Source: Herpetosiphon aurantiacus DSM 785
Lineage (GTDB): Bacteria; Chloroflexota; Chloroflexia; Chloroflexales; Herpetosiphonaceae
Direction of reading: 5' to 3'
Assembly: GCA_000018565.1 (NCBI GenBank)
Contig: CP000875.1
Span: forward strand, 6,029,199 to 6,093,198
DNA: 64,000 bases
A program made the position numbers and the translations under genes. Within the stretch, counting starts at the first letter, position 1. Every line of letters begins with the position of its first letter. Under the pieces are notes generated by a model, which had not been told where the DNA came from, searched no databases, and saw nothing but the letters and a program-made list of their open reading frames with translations. Shown piece by piece: positions 51,195-60,538 of the stretch.

Positions 51195-54100
51195 GCGCCA
51201 GCAACTTTGAGCGCCACCAGGGTAATATCGTCGTGTTGCGGGTGATCGCCGATAAATTGATTAATTTCGTCGATCACTAAATTCACCCATTCAGCGCTGG
51301 TCAGGCTATGATCGTGTTCGCGCAGCAAGGTCTCGAAGCGATCGAAGCCCCACATCTCGCCGCTGGTATTTTTCGATTCAACCACACCATCGGTGTAGAA
51401 CAGCACCATATCGTTGGGTTCAAGCTGATAGCTGGCCGTTTCATAGGGTGTGTTGGCCATAATGCCCAGCGGAAAGTGTGGGCCTGGCGCGGTCGCATAT
51501 TCCAAATCGCCATTAGCGCGGCGAATAATCGGGTCGAGTTGGCCAGCATTCGCCAAGGCCAAACTATAATCAAGCGTATCAAAGGTTGCATAGGCTAAGG
51601 CCACAAAAGTATGTCGTGGAATATCCATGGTTACCCAGCGATTGGTTTCCTGCATCACAATTTGCGGTATCTCGTGATCCCATGCTTCCGAGCGCACAAT
51701 CGAACGTGCCACCGCCATCAACATTGCCCCAGGAATGCTCTTGCCCGAAGCATCGCCAACCATCAAAGCCCAGCGACCATCACGCAACTCGGTTACCTCG
51801 TAGAAATCGCCGCCAGTTTCGCGGGCTGGCAAACACAAGGCCGCCAACTCCACGCCTTGGGCCACAGGCAAGCTACGTGGAAACAAGTTGCTCTGAATTT
51901 GGCGGGCAATTTCTAGTTCTTGCTCAACCCGCGTAACTGATTCTTGGTAGAGCCGCGCATGCTCAAGCGCTGTTGCTGCTTGGTTGGCGAAGGTCATCGC
52001 CAAATCAGTATCACTTTGGGTAAAGGCGTTGGGTTGTAACGAATTAATATTCAGCACGCCGAGTACCACGCCCTTGCTGATCAACGGCACGCCAATCCAC
52101 GAGCGCACCACACTTGGCATCGGCGAGCGCGTCCATTGCGGATCGCTGACGGTATCGGGAACCACCAACGGCTGACCGCTCAACATCACCCGTCCCGCAC
52201 CACTGGTCTGATCAAGCGGGAAGGTCAATTCGCGCCATTCGACCGCCAACTGCTCATCTTGGGCTTGCCGCGCAACAATCCGCAGCAAATTATTCGATGG
52301 GAGCATGACCGAGGTTGAGTCAAAGGTGATTACCTTGCGCAATTCACGCAAAATCAAATCGAGCACTTCATCGGGATTGAAGGTGGTGTTGAGCACGCGG
52401 GCAATTTCGCGCATAGTTTCGGCAGTGCGGTGGGCAGTTTGTTCAGCCGCATACAAGCGGGCATTGCGCACACTCAGCGCCAGCTGGCGACCGACATTAA
52501 ACAAAAATTGCTCATCACTTGGGCCAAAGGCCGCTGGTCGCGTTGCCCGCACTGCTAGCACACCCAACGGCTGATCCGAGGCGATCAGCGGGACGCTCAG
52601 CCACGAGTGCATAAACCCAGAGTTGGTCGGAACCGGCGGCTCCTGCAAATCGGGATAGAGCGCCCAATCGCGATAAATATCGTTCATGCGCAGCGGCTTG
52701 ACATGCAGATAGGTCCAGCGCGTCAGTGAGCCTTCGGGCAAAGGATGGCCAATCACCGCCGTTTCAACTTCCTTGCCTTCTTCTAAAACTACCGCCGTTT
52801 CCACCCGATCAGCGTTGCCAATCACCACTTGGAAGGCATCGGCATTCAGAAAACTACGCAACACCAAATCCATCGAGCGTAGCATTTCATATAAATCAAG
52901 GGTCGAAGTGACCAATTGGGTGATGCCTTGTTGGGCATCAAGCTCAGCCAACTGGCGCTCGCGTTGGGCAAATGAACGAGCATTTTGAATTGCCAAGCCC
53001 AATTGATGCGCCACTTGCAGCATAAATTGCTCATCGCTCTCGCTGAAATGGCTAGCATTCATCGATTGCGTGGTGATCGCGCCCAAAACCTCGCCACGGT
53101 GGTTGATCAAGGGTGTGCCAAGCCACGACAAGGCGACTTCATCATTGACCTGCACCGTTTTCAACTCGGGATACAGTTTGGGAATATCGGTAATTGTATT
53201 GTTGAAACGCAGCGCTTTACCATTGCGCAAAATCCAGGCTGTCGGTGTATTGAGCGGCAGCGATGTACCGATCATCGAGCCATAATCGAGCAACTCGCCA
53301 CGCTCAACCACGCATAAATCTTCGATCACATACGTTTGGGGGTTGTTTAATAAGATATAAAAGCCATCGATTTTGAGAAACGAAGTCAATAATGGATTCA
53401 AGCCACGGAACATTTCGTGGATATCCATGGTGCGATTAAGCAATTCGCCAACCAATTTCAAGGTATTGAGTTCGGCCAATTGACGTTCGCGTTGCGCAAA
53501 CAGCCGCGCATTTTGAATTGCTAAAGTCAGTTGTTGGCCGACCTGCGCCATAAATTGCTCATCGCGATTGCTAAACACATTGGCTTGAAAACTTTGAATC
53601 GCAATCAGCCCAATCACATTGGTTGTTTGATCGTTGAGCGGCACGCCCAGCCAAGCCTTCGTTCGATCCGACGAAATACGCACTTCGTTATCTTCGGGGG
53701 CAACCTCAGTCGAGGTTTCTTGTGAAATATCACCAAAGCGCAACGGCTTGCGAGTGTGCAACACTTCCCACGTTGGTGTGTGCTCGGGCGGAATCAGGCC
53801 GATCATCCAACGAAAATCACCCTCGCCCTCGCGATTCAAGGCATAGACCGCCTCGACCATGTGGCTTTGGGGATGATTGAGCATCACAAAAAAGCCATCA
53901 ATATGCAAAAATTCAGTGAGCACAGCATCGATTGCCCGCAGCATGGCCTCAATTTCGAGGGTTGAGCCGAGCAAACTACTGATCCGTTGCAAGGCATTCA
54001 GTTCAGCCAATTGGCGTTCGCGCTGCTGATACAACTGCACATTCAACACATGTAAGCTAACTTGGCTGGCGACCGATTGCATAAAAAAGCGATCGCGATC

Positions 54101-55633
54101 GCTGAAGGCATAGGGGCGATAATTTTGAATGGCGATCACGCCCAAAGGACGGCGATTGGCATCGAGCATTGGCACGCCCAGCCAACTTTCCGAGGGCGAA
54201 CCTTTGATCGTGCGCCGAATAATGGTTGGGTAATGGCGAATATCGCGTGAAACATGGCGCAAAAACAATGGTTCACATTTGCTCAGCACCCAATCGGTAA
54301 ACGAACCTTTGCGCGGCATCGCCTCTTCGCTCAGGTAAGTCGCCTCATTCTCATCCTCAATCGCAATGCTATCAGTCAATAATTGGCGCTCAGGGTCGTA
54401 AATCGCCATATAAAACACATCGACTGGCAAGAACGAGCGAATTGCATCATTTAATTGATGCAACAAGGTTGAGAGATTGAGCGCTCGAACGGTTGCCGTA
54501 CTGATCGCACTCAAGGCCTCTAGTTCAGCAATTTGGCGACGTTGTTGGGCCAAAATATTGCCATGCTCCAAGGCCAAAGCCAATTGATTGCTGACCACTT
54601 GCAACAACTCAACTTCTTCAGTTTTGAAGGCGCGTTGCTCAGTTTGGCCAACCATCAAGACACCGATCACGGTTTCATGGCGGCGCAAAGGGATGGCGAG
54701 GGTTGTGCCGAGATGGCTGAGTTGTGCCATTTGCCAATATTTGGAGTGAGTATGATTATCGACAATCGCCGAATTGCTACTAATCGCAACCCCAAAAATT
54801 GAATCAAGCGGCGCAAACGATTCAGGCAGGCTGCCATGTTGCATGCCACGCTGAACAATTGGCTGAAGCTCGCTCCCGCTCAGCGAACACACCACGCCAG
54901 CGTTGAGATGCATCAACTCCAGCATAAAATCGAGCGCTAGGCCAAACATCTCAGTCAATGGCAATTGCTGAGTCAACATCGCCGCAATATCACTGATCAC
55001 AAATAGATCGGCGTTACGCAGCTCGATTTGACGTTCCAACGAGCCAGTTAATTCAGCCTGACGATGCGAGAGCAGGGCATTTTCCAGCGCCACTGCCATC
55101 GAATTAGCAATCCGGGTCAACAGATCAAGATCTGTCTCATCGAATGCGCCAACGGTGTAACTTTGCAGCGAAATCACGCCCAAGGCCGAAGTACCAATAA
55201 CTAATGGTACGCCCATCCAGCCGCGCGAAAGCTTATCGCTGCCAAATTGCAAAAGGCGCGGTAAGCCAATCGTCTCACGTTCAATCGCCAAATCACGAAA
55301 GAGCAAGGGCTGACGTTGGCGAATCAGATAGCCAGTCAATGGGCCAATTGGATCATGCTCACTAAATTCAATCACGCCCTCATCGGCCAACATCGCGATA
55401 CGATACGCGCTATCGTCGTATTGGTCGGAGAGGGCAATAAAACAGGCATCAAAATTCCAAACTGTCTGCAATTCTTGATAAATGGTGCGCAACAACTCGA
55501 ACGAATCTTGCTGCCCACGACAAGCTAGCCCAATGCGATAGAGCGCATCGAGAGCACGTTGGGTTTGATGGCGTTCAGCCTCGAGGGCTTCCACCCGATT
55601 TTTCAGCGTGGGTTTACGAGTACGTTGGGTCAT
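51191..55633 (-). CDS. Seven-GAF SpoIIE/RsbU-type phosphatase
   Basis: 1480 residues, soluble. I count seven GAF modules in series, each beginning with a helix such as ELNALQRISSLLGSTLEIEAMLRAID and containing a SWLGVPL or similar strand. Several are joined by the near-identical linker QRERQLAELNALQ, so the middle four arose by internal duplication. The C terminus is a PP2C-type SpoIIE domain: EIARQIQSNLFPRSLP, ARETGGDFYEV, LMVGDASGKSIPGAMLMA, FYTDGVVE and HDDITLVALK. Such proteins dephosphorylate STAS anti-anti-sigma factors. A likely target class (RsbR-like STAS) is encoded at 57207-57902. Ligands of the GAF domains are unknown. Confidence 0.92.
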   Translation of the reverse strand: MTQRTRKPTLKNRVEALEAERHQTQRALDALYRIGLACRGQQDSFELLRTIYQELQTVWNFDACFIALSDQYDDSAYRIAMLADEGVIEFSEHDPIGPLTGYLIRQRQPLLFRDLAIERETIGLPRLLQFGSDKLSRGWMGVPLVIGTSALGVISLQSYTVGAFDETDLDLLTRIANSMAVALENALLSHRQAELTGSLERQIELRNADLFVISDIAAMLTQQLPLTEMFGLALDFMLELMHLNAGVVCSLSGSELQPIVQRGMQHGSLPESFAPLDSIFGVAISSNSAIVDNHTHSKYWQMAQLSHLGTTLAIPLRRHETVIGVLMVGQTEQRAFKTEEVELLQVVSNQLALALEHGNILAQQRRQIAELEALSAISTATVRALNLSTLLHQLNDAIRSFLPVDVFYMAIYDPERQLLTDSIAIEDENEATYLSEEAMPRKGSFTDWVLSKCEPLFLRHVSRDIRHYPTIIRRTIKGSPSESWLGVPMLDANRRPLGVIAIQNYRPYAFSDRDRFFMQSVASQVSLHVLNVQLYQQRERQLAELNALQRISSLLGSTLEIEAMLRAIDAVLTEFLHIDGFFVMLNHPQSHMVEAVYALNREGEGDFRWMIGLIPPEHTPTWEVLHTRKPLRFGDISQETSTEVAPEDNEVRISSDRTKAWLGVPLNDQTTNVIGLIAIQSFQANVFSNRDEQFMAQVGQQLTLAIQNARLFAQRERQLAELNTLKLVGELLNRTMDIHEMFRGLNPLLTSFLKIDGFYILLNNPQTYVIEDLCVVERGELLDYGSMIGTSLPLNTPTAWILRNGKALRFNNTITDIPKLYPELKTVQVNDEVALSWLGTPLINHRGEVLGAITTQSMNASHFSESDEQFMLQVAHQLGLAIQNARSFAQRERQLAELDAQQGITQLVTSTLDLYEMLRSMDLVLRSFLNADAFQVVIGNADRVETAVVLEEGKEVETAVIGHPLPEGSLTRWTYLHVKPLRMNDIYRDWALYPDLQEPPVPTNSGFMHSWLSVPLIASDQPLGVLAVRATRPAAFGPSDEQFLFNVGRQLALSVRNARLYAAEQTAHRTAETMREIARVLNTTFNPDEVLDLILRELRKVITFDSTSVMLPSNNLLRIVARQAQDEQLAVEWRELTFPLDQTSGAGRVMLSGQPLVVPDTVSDPQWTRSPMPSVVRSWIGVPLISKGVVLGVLNINSLQPNAFTQSDTDLAMTFANQAATALEHARLYQESVTRVEQELEIARQIQSNLFPRSLPVAQGVELAALCLPARETGGDFYEVTELRDGRWALMVGDASGKSIPGAMLMAVARSIVRSEAWDHEIPQIVMQETNRWVTMDIPRHTFVALAYATFDTLDYSLALANAGQLDPIIRRANGDLEYATAPGPHFPLGIMANTPYETASYQLEPNDMVLFYTDGVVESKNTSGEMWGFDRFETLLREHDHSLTSAEWVNLVIDEINQFIGDHPQHDDITLVALKVAGA

Positions 55634-55759
55634 AGTGGAACCGCAGCAGTTTTATCAGCGCAAACATAGCACAAAATAGCATGCAGATCAACCGATGCCA
55701 ATAGCAAAGCTAGTACCAACAGCCTAATCTGCTTGGGGTCACATGGGCTAACTCCATGG

Positions 55760-56443
55760 TTAACCATTGCTGATCGTAGGCTCAGCCTTTGGATTACCAC
55801 CACAAGCACGCCGTGCCGCCAACAAATCCGCTACGTGTTCAGGAGCCAAGGGTTGCAAGCTGCCTATGCTCAGCGCCGTCGAAATAATTGTAGCGGCTTG
55901 TTCAACCTGCTCAGTTCGGTGAAAAGCTTTGGTCAGGCTACTAGCAACGGTCAACGAACCATGGTGGTCTAACACCACCGCATCGTGATCACAAATAAAC
56001 GGCTTGATTGCCTCGCCCAGCGCTGCTGTACCAGTGCGAGCATAAGGCACAGTTGGAATTTTGCCCAAGGTCAGAATAATATCCTCTAAAAGTGGCTGGG
56101 TCAGCTCGATACCAGCAATACTACAAGCTATCGTTCGTGGTGGATGAGCATGGACACAAGCGCGAACATCGGGGCGCACCGCATAGACCGCCAAGTGCAT
56201 CAACAATTCACTCGAAGGTAAGGGGGTCTGTGGGTCGAGCGGGACTCCCTGACGATCAACGATAATTAAATCGTCAGGCTGAAGCAGACCTTTGCAATAG
56301 CCCGTGGGTGTGGTCAAAATGCGTTGTTGATCGAGCAATACCGAAAAATTGCCGCTATACGAAGGAGTCCAGCCGCGTTCATAGAGCCAGCGGCCAATTT
56401 GCACCATCTCATGGCGAGATTGTAACTCGTAGTCAGAATTCAT
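55760..56443 (-). CDS. Class II aldolase/adducin-family protein (MtnB/FucA-like)
   Basis: 227 residues. Features: WTPSYSGNFSVLL (substrate phosphate loop, normally SxGN), TPTGYCKGLL, PLPSSELLMHLAVYAVRPDVRACVHAHPP with the catalytic Glu and two zinc His, and AVVLDHHGSLTVA with the third His. These fit zinc-dependent aldolases such as fuculose-1-phosphate aldolase and the methylthioribulose-1-phosphate dehydratase MtnB. No methionine-salvage or fucose genes are nearby, so the substrate is open. Confidence 0.85.
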   Translation of the reverse strand: MNSDYELQSRHEMVQIGRWLYERGWTPSYSGNFSVLLDQQRILTTPTGYCKGLLQPDDLIIVDRQGVPLDPQTPLPSSELLMHLAVYAVRPDVRACVHAHPPRTIACSIAGIELTQPLLEDIILTLGKIPTVPYARTGTAALGEAIKPFICDHDAVVLDHHGSLTVASSLTKAFHRTEQVEQAATIISTALSIGSLQPLAPEHVADLLAARRACGGNPKAEPTISNG

Positions 56444-56637
56444 GGAAAAAATCCCCCCAAAGGTGGACTAAAACGGCCTATATCCCCTGATATAACACCT
56501 AAAAGCTCACCCGTACTAGCAAAAAAATAGGAAAACATAACTAATAAATGGCTAAAATTCAGTTCAGGAAATGCTGCAAGAACGCGTATAATGGCAATGT
56601 TCAGGCTCTCACCCCCATTGCAACTGAAAGGCACCCT

Positions 56638-57201
56638 ATGTATCGTTTTGAACGACACGCACCATTTGACCTGACTGTGTATGCTGATCCTGGTCAAGAT
56701 CGGAGTGGCCCGCCATTAACGCAAGGTGGTATTTTCTTATTAATTTCAACAACCGCCTCCGAACATTGTTCACCAGAGATGCTCGATGTCTTGGATGAGA
56801 TTGATCCTGAGGCATGGTATCATGGCCAACTATTAGAAACCATGCTCAACAGCTTCGAAGATCAAGATCCAGCCTTGGTGGTCGATGTTGGCAAGAACAT
56901 CTATTATTCGATGGAAACCCAATTTCGGGCAGTTGGCATTCAAAAGCCCGAAGATGTGATTACAACCATTCCAATGATGTGGGTGTATGCAACTCGTGGC
57001 GATGGTGGCGAATGGCGCACCCGCATGACTGGCGATAAAACCGCAATCATTGAAATGGAACAACCCTACAATTGTATGTTTGAACAAGGGGCAATGCAAG
57101 GAGCGCTGGAGTGCTTCGATGCCCGCGATGTTCAAATGAACCATTCTAAGTGTATCCGCAATGGCGATGCCTTCTGCGAGTTACATGTTTCTTGGAAATA
57201 A
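56638..57201 (+). CDS. V4R-like sensory protein (tentative)
   Basis: 187 residues from ATG 56638 (MYRFERHAPFDLTVYAD), with GAAAGG 6 bases upstream. A -10 TATAAT at 56587-56592 excludes a start at 56548. The C-terminal segment (VGKNIYYSMETQFRAVG...NCMFEQGAMQGALECFDARDVQMNHSKCIRNGDAFCELHVSW) has the Cys-rich 'C..G...C.F.V' ending of V4R or related small-molecule-binding domains. The family call is uncertain. It stops 5 bases before the STAS protein gene, so the two form an operon, suggesting a sensor-effector pair. Confidence 0.6.
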   Translation: MYRFERHAPFDLTVYADPGQDRSGPPLTQGGIFLLISTTASEHCSPEMLDVLDEIDPEAWYHGQLLETMLNSFEDQDPALVVDVGKNIYYSMETQFRAVGIQKPEDVITTIPMMWVYATRGDGGEWRTRMTGDKTAIIEMEQPYNCMFEQGAMQGALECFDARDVQMNHSKCIRNGDAFCELHVSWK

Positions 57202-57206
57202 ATCCT

Positions 57207-57902
57207 ATGGATCAACCAGAGCGCCCAGAGCAACCAACGCCTCCAGCATCGACCAACCAATCACGACTTTCACGTGAAGATCGGGCGCTAATTCGCACGA
57301 TTGGCAGTACGTTGCGCAAAGTTATTCAAGGCGAGGCTGCTGAACATCTTGTGCTTGATCGTCGCGATGAACTCGGAATTTTGGCCAATATGGTCAATCG
57401 AGTCAGCAAAGAGCTTGCGCTCTCCCGCGAACAGGATCAAAAACACCTGGCGGAGCTTGAAGCTCGGCTAGCCGAGTTGAAGGCAGCCCGCGAAACCGAA
57501 GAACGACTGCTGTATACGATCGATGAAATTTCAACCCCGATTCTTAATATTTTTACCAACGTGGTGTTGATGCCATTGATCGGTGCAATCGATAGCAATC
57601 GCGCTCAACGCATGATTGCGCTCTTGTTGGAGCATGTCGTGCGCACGCGAGCGAGTGTCGTGATTTTGGATATTACGGCGGTTTCATTAATTGATACCCA
57701 AGTGGCCAATGTGCTGATTCGGGCAGCGCAATCGTGTAATTTGCTTGGTGCTGGCGTTATTTTATGTGGCATGACCCCTGATGTTGCCCAAGTTGTCGTA
57801 AGCCTTGGAATTGATCTTTCGATTTTTCAAACCACCAGCGATTTACAAGAAGCGCTCTCGACAGCCCTGCGTACCCTCAAGTACCGTATTCAGCCTATGT
57901 AA
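57207..57902 (+). CDS. RsbR-like STAS-domain protein
   Basis: 231 residues from ATG 57207 (MDQPERPEQPTPPAS). The N-terminal half has a HAMP-like or linker helix segment (RTIGSTLRKVIQGEAAEHLVLDRRDELGILANMVNRVSKELALSREQ) and a coiled coil. The C-terminal half is an RsbR-type STAS domain: PILNIFTNVVLMPLIGAID, VILDITAVSLIDTQVANVLIRAAQSCNLLGAGVILCGMTPDVAQVVVSLGIDLS. The Thr equivalent to the first phospho-site (ITAV) is kept, while the second site (AQT in Bacillus RsbR) is AQV. RsbR proteins build stressosomes; no rsbS or rsbT follows here. Confidence 0.85.
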   Translation: MDQPERPEQPTPPASTNQSRLSREDRALIRTIGSTLRKVIQGEAAEHLVLDRRDELGILANMVNRVSKELALSREQDQKHLAELEARLAELKAARETEERLLYTIDEISTPILNIFTNVVLMPLIGAIDSNRAQRMIALLLEHVVRTRASVVILDITAVSLIDTQVANVLIRAAQSCNLLGAGVILCGMTPDVAQVVVSLGIDLSIFQTTSDLQEALSTALRTLKYRIQPM

Positions 57903-58079
57903 AGCATAGACTATTGGCCTATTGAGCCTAGTACTGACATCTAATACAGTATATGCAGTCAGGACAGATGCAAAAGCTGACTCGCAGATTCACACTTGAC
58001 ACCTCATTCCAGCCCTACGTCATAGCTAATAGGTGGTGAATTTGCGGTCAGTCTTTTTTAACCGAAAACGAGGGACGTT

Positions 58080-59531
58080 ATGACGCAACTTAGCCGCCGT
58101 ACATTCTTGAAAAGTCTCGTTGCAGGTGCTGTGGTAGTTGGTTTTGACCGTGCTACTAGTTCGTGGGTCACTTCAGCCCACGCCGCCGAGCAACTCGCGC
58201 CAAATTTCCCAACGTTCGATGGTGTGTTGTACACCGATGCCGCCACCCGCGCCGAAGCAGCCGATGATTACGGTCATATTATTCACCGTACTCCCAATGC
58301 TGTGCTCAAACCTGGCTCAGTCAATGATATTGTGCGCCTCGTTCGCTTTGCCAAAAATAACAATATTAAAATCTCAGGTCGTGGTCAAGGTCACTCCACC
58401 TATGGTCAGCCCCAAATTCAAGGCGGGGTGGTGATCGATATGAGTACCATGAACGCGATTCATGAAATTGGCCGCGATTATGTCATTGCTGATGCTGGAT
58501 TGAAATGGCATCAACTGCTTGATAGCACCTTGGCCGAAGGCCTAACCCCACCTGTGATGACCGATTATATTGAGCTATCAATCGGTGGCACATTGAGCGT
58601 CGGCGGGATTGGCGGGGCCAGCCATCAACATGGTGTGCAAATCGACAACGTAATTGAATTGACGGTTGTTACCGGCGAAGGTAACTTAGAAACCTGTTCA
58701 AAAAACCGCAACAAAGATTTATTTGAATCGGTGCTTGGTGGCTTGGGTCAATTTGCCATTATTGTGCGGGCTAAGCTCAAATTGATTCGCGCCGAAACCC
58801 ATGCTCGTGTCTTCAACCTGTTCTATGACGATATCGAAACTTTTACTGGCGATCAAACCCGCTTGATTCGCGATGGTCGCTTCGATTATGTTGAAGGCCA
58901 AGTCGTACCCAAGGCTGGTGGTGGCTGGAACTTCATGCTCGAAGCAGTCAAATATTTCTCAGCCAACAACACGCCTAACAACACCCGCTTGTTGCGTAAT
59001 TTGAGCTACAACCAAGGTACAGAAGTTATTTCGGATACGACCTATTTCGCGTTCTTGAATCGCTTGGAAGCAACCGAAGCCTTCTTACGCTCAATCGGTG
59101 TTTGGTTCTTGCCACACCCATGGTTCGATGTATTCGTCAAGAGCCGCCACGTCAATCAATATGTTGGCAATATCTTGGAAACCTTGACCCTCGACGATAC
59201 TGGCCAAGGCCCAATCTTGCTCTATCCAGTCAAGACCAACAAATTTACCAAGCCATTCTTCCGCGTACCCGATGGCGAAATCGTCTTCTTGTTTGATATT
59301 TTGCGCACCGCGCCAAATATTCCTGAGGTGATCAACGCCATGATGGCTAGCAATCGCGAGTTGTTTGAAACCAACCGCGACCTTGGTGGCAACCGCTACG
59401 CAATTGGGGCAATCGAGTTCGACCAAAACGACTGGCGGCAACACTTTGGCAATGTCTGGAACGACTTCCGCCGCGCCAAGAACCGCTACGATCCTTGCAA
59501 TATCCTTGGTGGGGGCCAAGGCATATTCTAA
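58080..59531 (+). CDS. Tat-exported FAD-dependent oxidoreductase, cytokinin-dehydrogenase-like
   Basis: 483 residues. Twin-arginine signal LSRRTFLKSLVAGAVVVGF with likely cleavage near SAHAA. The FAD-binding PCMH domain has ISGRGQGHSTYGQPQIQGGVVIDMS, where His105 would carry covalent FAD as in cytokinin oxidase/dehydrogenase. The substrate domain shows CKX-type segments: HPWFDVFVKSR, GQGPILLYPVKTNKF, and the end NRYDPCNILGGGQGIF. The best family match by eye is therefore cytokinin dehydrogenase, which oxidatively removes the isoprenoid side chain from adenine cytokinins. Another amine or alcohol oxidase specificity remains possible. GAGGGACG precedes the ATG; a -35-like TTGACA lies about 85 bases upstream. 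Confidence 0.82.
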   Translation: MTQLSRRTFLKSLVAGAVVVGFDRATSSWVTSAHAAEQLAPNFPTFDGVLYTDAATRAEAADDYGHIIHRTPNAVLKPGSVNDIVRLVRFAKNNNIKISGRGQGHSTYGQPQIQGGVVIDMSTMNAIHEIGRDYVIADAGLKWHQLLDSTLAEGLTPPVMTDYIELSIGGTLSVGGIGGASHQHGVQIDNVIELTVVTGEGNLETCSKNRNKDLFESVLGGLGQFAIIVRAKLKLIRAETHARVFNLFYDDIETFTGDQTRLIRDGRFDYVEGQVVPKAGGGWNFMLEAVKYFSANNTPNNTRLLRNLSYNQGTEVISDTTYFAFLNRLEATEAFLRSIGVWFLPHPWFDVFVKSRHVNQYVGNILETLTLDDTGQGPILLYPVKTNKFTKPFFRVPDGEIVFLFDILRTAPNIPEVINAMMASNRELFETNRDLGGNRYAIGAIEFDQNDWRQHFGNVWNDFRRAKNRYDPCNILGGGQGIF

Positions 59532-59550
59532 GCCGAAGATCGTGGTTTCC

Positions 59551-59582
59551 AACGCCTATCGAATTACTCGATAGGCGTTTTT
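59551..59582 (+). terminator. Rho-independent terminator after the FAD oxidoreductase gene
   Basis: Perfect 12-base stem AACGCCTATCGA (59551-59562) and TCGATAGGCGTT (59668-based numbering not used; right arm is 59568-59579), 5-base loop, ending in TTTTT. Confidence 0.9.
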
Positions 59583-59590
59583 GTTTGGTG

Positions 59591-59692
59591 ATTGATCCAC
59601 GAAGGATATAGCCGATTGGCTGGAGGCACTTGGCTATCGGAACAATTTTTGGTATTTTAATCCAATCTCCGATAGCCGATAGTCTGTAGCCT
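59591..59692. repeat. Dispersed TATCGGA/TCCGATA palindromic repeat, best copy
   Basis: GGCTATCGGA (59632-59641) and TCCGATAGCC (59668-59677) are exact complements separated by 26 bases with TTGGTATTTTAATCCAATC in the centre. A tail GATAGTCTGTAGCC follows. A short GATCCACGAAGGATATAGCC word is at 59592-59611. Confidence 0.75.
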
Positions 59693-59746
59693 TACTTGGT
59701 GATTAAAAAAATCTGATTCCTTGCCTCTGCATCCTGATATCTAGTT

Positions 59747-60526
59747 CTAGTACAACTCAACCCGTCGATCACGAAAGACTGGCAGGAAGTCGCGGGCTTT
59801 GGCAATGCTGGCAAGATCAACAGTTGCAGTCAATAGGCCAGCTTGATCATCGCCCTCAACCAAAACCTTGCCCCAAGGGTCAATCACGACGGAGTGACCA
59901 CCAAATTGATTAGCACGGTCGCTGCCAACCCGATTACAGGCGATGACCACAGCTTGGTTTTCGATCGCCCGTGCGCGAAGCAAGGTACGCCAATGCTCAA
60001 TTCGCGCTGTTGGCCATTCAGCTGGAATAATTATCACTCCTGCGCCAGCCAAGGCGTAACGCCGAAACAATTCAGGAAAGCGTAAATCGTAGCAAATGGC
60101 GCATGCACTTGTGCCCCAAGCAGTTTCAAAAACTTCGGCTTGCTGACCAGCAGCCAGATAGCGATCTTCTTGCATCAAGCCAATCAGGTGGGTTTTGCGA
60201 TAACTATGGAGACGTTTGCCCTGTGCATCATATAGCGTGGCCGTGTTATAAACCTGCTCGCCATCACGTTCCAGCAATGAGCCAACAATCGCCAAATGAT
60301 GGCGGGCCGCCAAAACCGCGACTTCTTCAAACAAGCCCTTGCCGAGCGGATCGCTCAATTCGTGGGCTTGTTCCAGCAGATAGCCAGTGCCCCATAACTC
60401 TGGCAACACCAACAGCGCTGCGCCTGCCATCTCGGCACGCGCAGCAAGTTGACGCACCGTCGCTAAATTGGCTTCGCGATCGCCCAACACTAAATCGATT
60501 TGAGCAAGTGCCACGGTTAACTGCAT
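59747..60526 (-). CDS. Carbon-nitrogen hydrolase (nitrilase superfamily, omega-amidase-like)
   Basis: 259 residues, full length. The Glu-Lys-Cys triad is complete: Glu43 (LLVLPELWGTGY), Lys111 (SYRKTHLIGLMQEDRYLAAG) and Cys145 (SACAICYDLRFPELFRRYA). The loop EWPTARIEHWRTLLRARAIENQ is typical of small amidases such as omega-amidase/Nit2, which deaminate 2-oxoglutaramate-like compounds. It lies 12 bases downstream of the PBP2 gene on the same strand. Confidence 0.92.
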   Translation of the reverse strand: MQLTVALAQIDLVLGDREANLATVRQLAARAEMAGAALLVLPELWGTGYLLEQAHELSDPLGKGLFEEVAVLAARHHLAIVGSLLERDGEQVYNTATLYDAQGKRLHSYRKTHLIGLMQEDRYLAAGQQAEVFETAWGTSACAICYDLRFPELFRRYALAGAGVIIIPAEWPTARIEHWRTLLRARAIENQAVVIACNRVGSDRANQFGGHSVVIDPWGKVLVEGDDQAGLLTATVDLASIAKARDFLPVFRDRRVELY

Positions 60527-60538
60527 TGGTTTTTTCCT

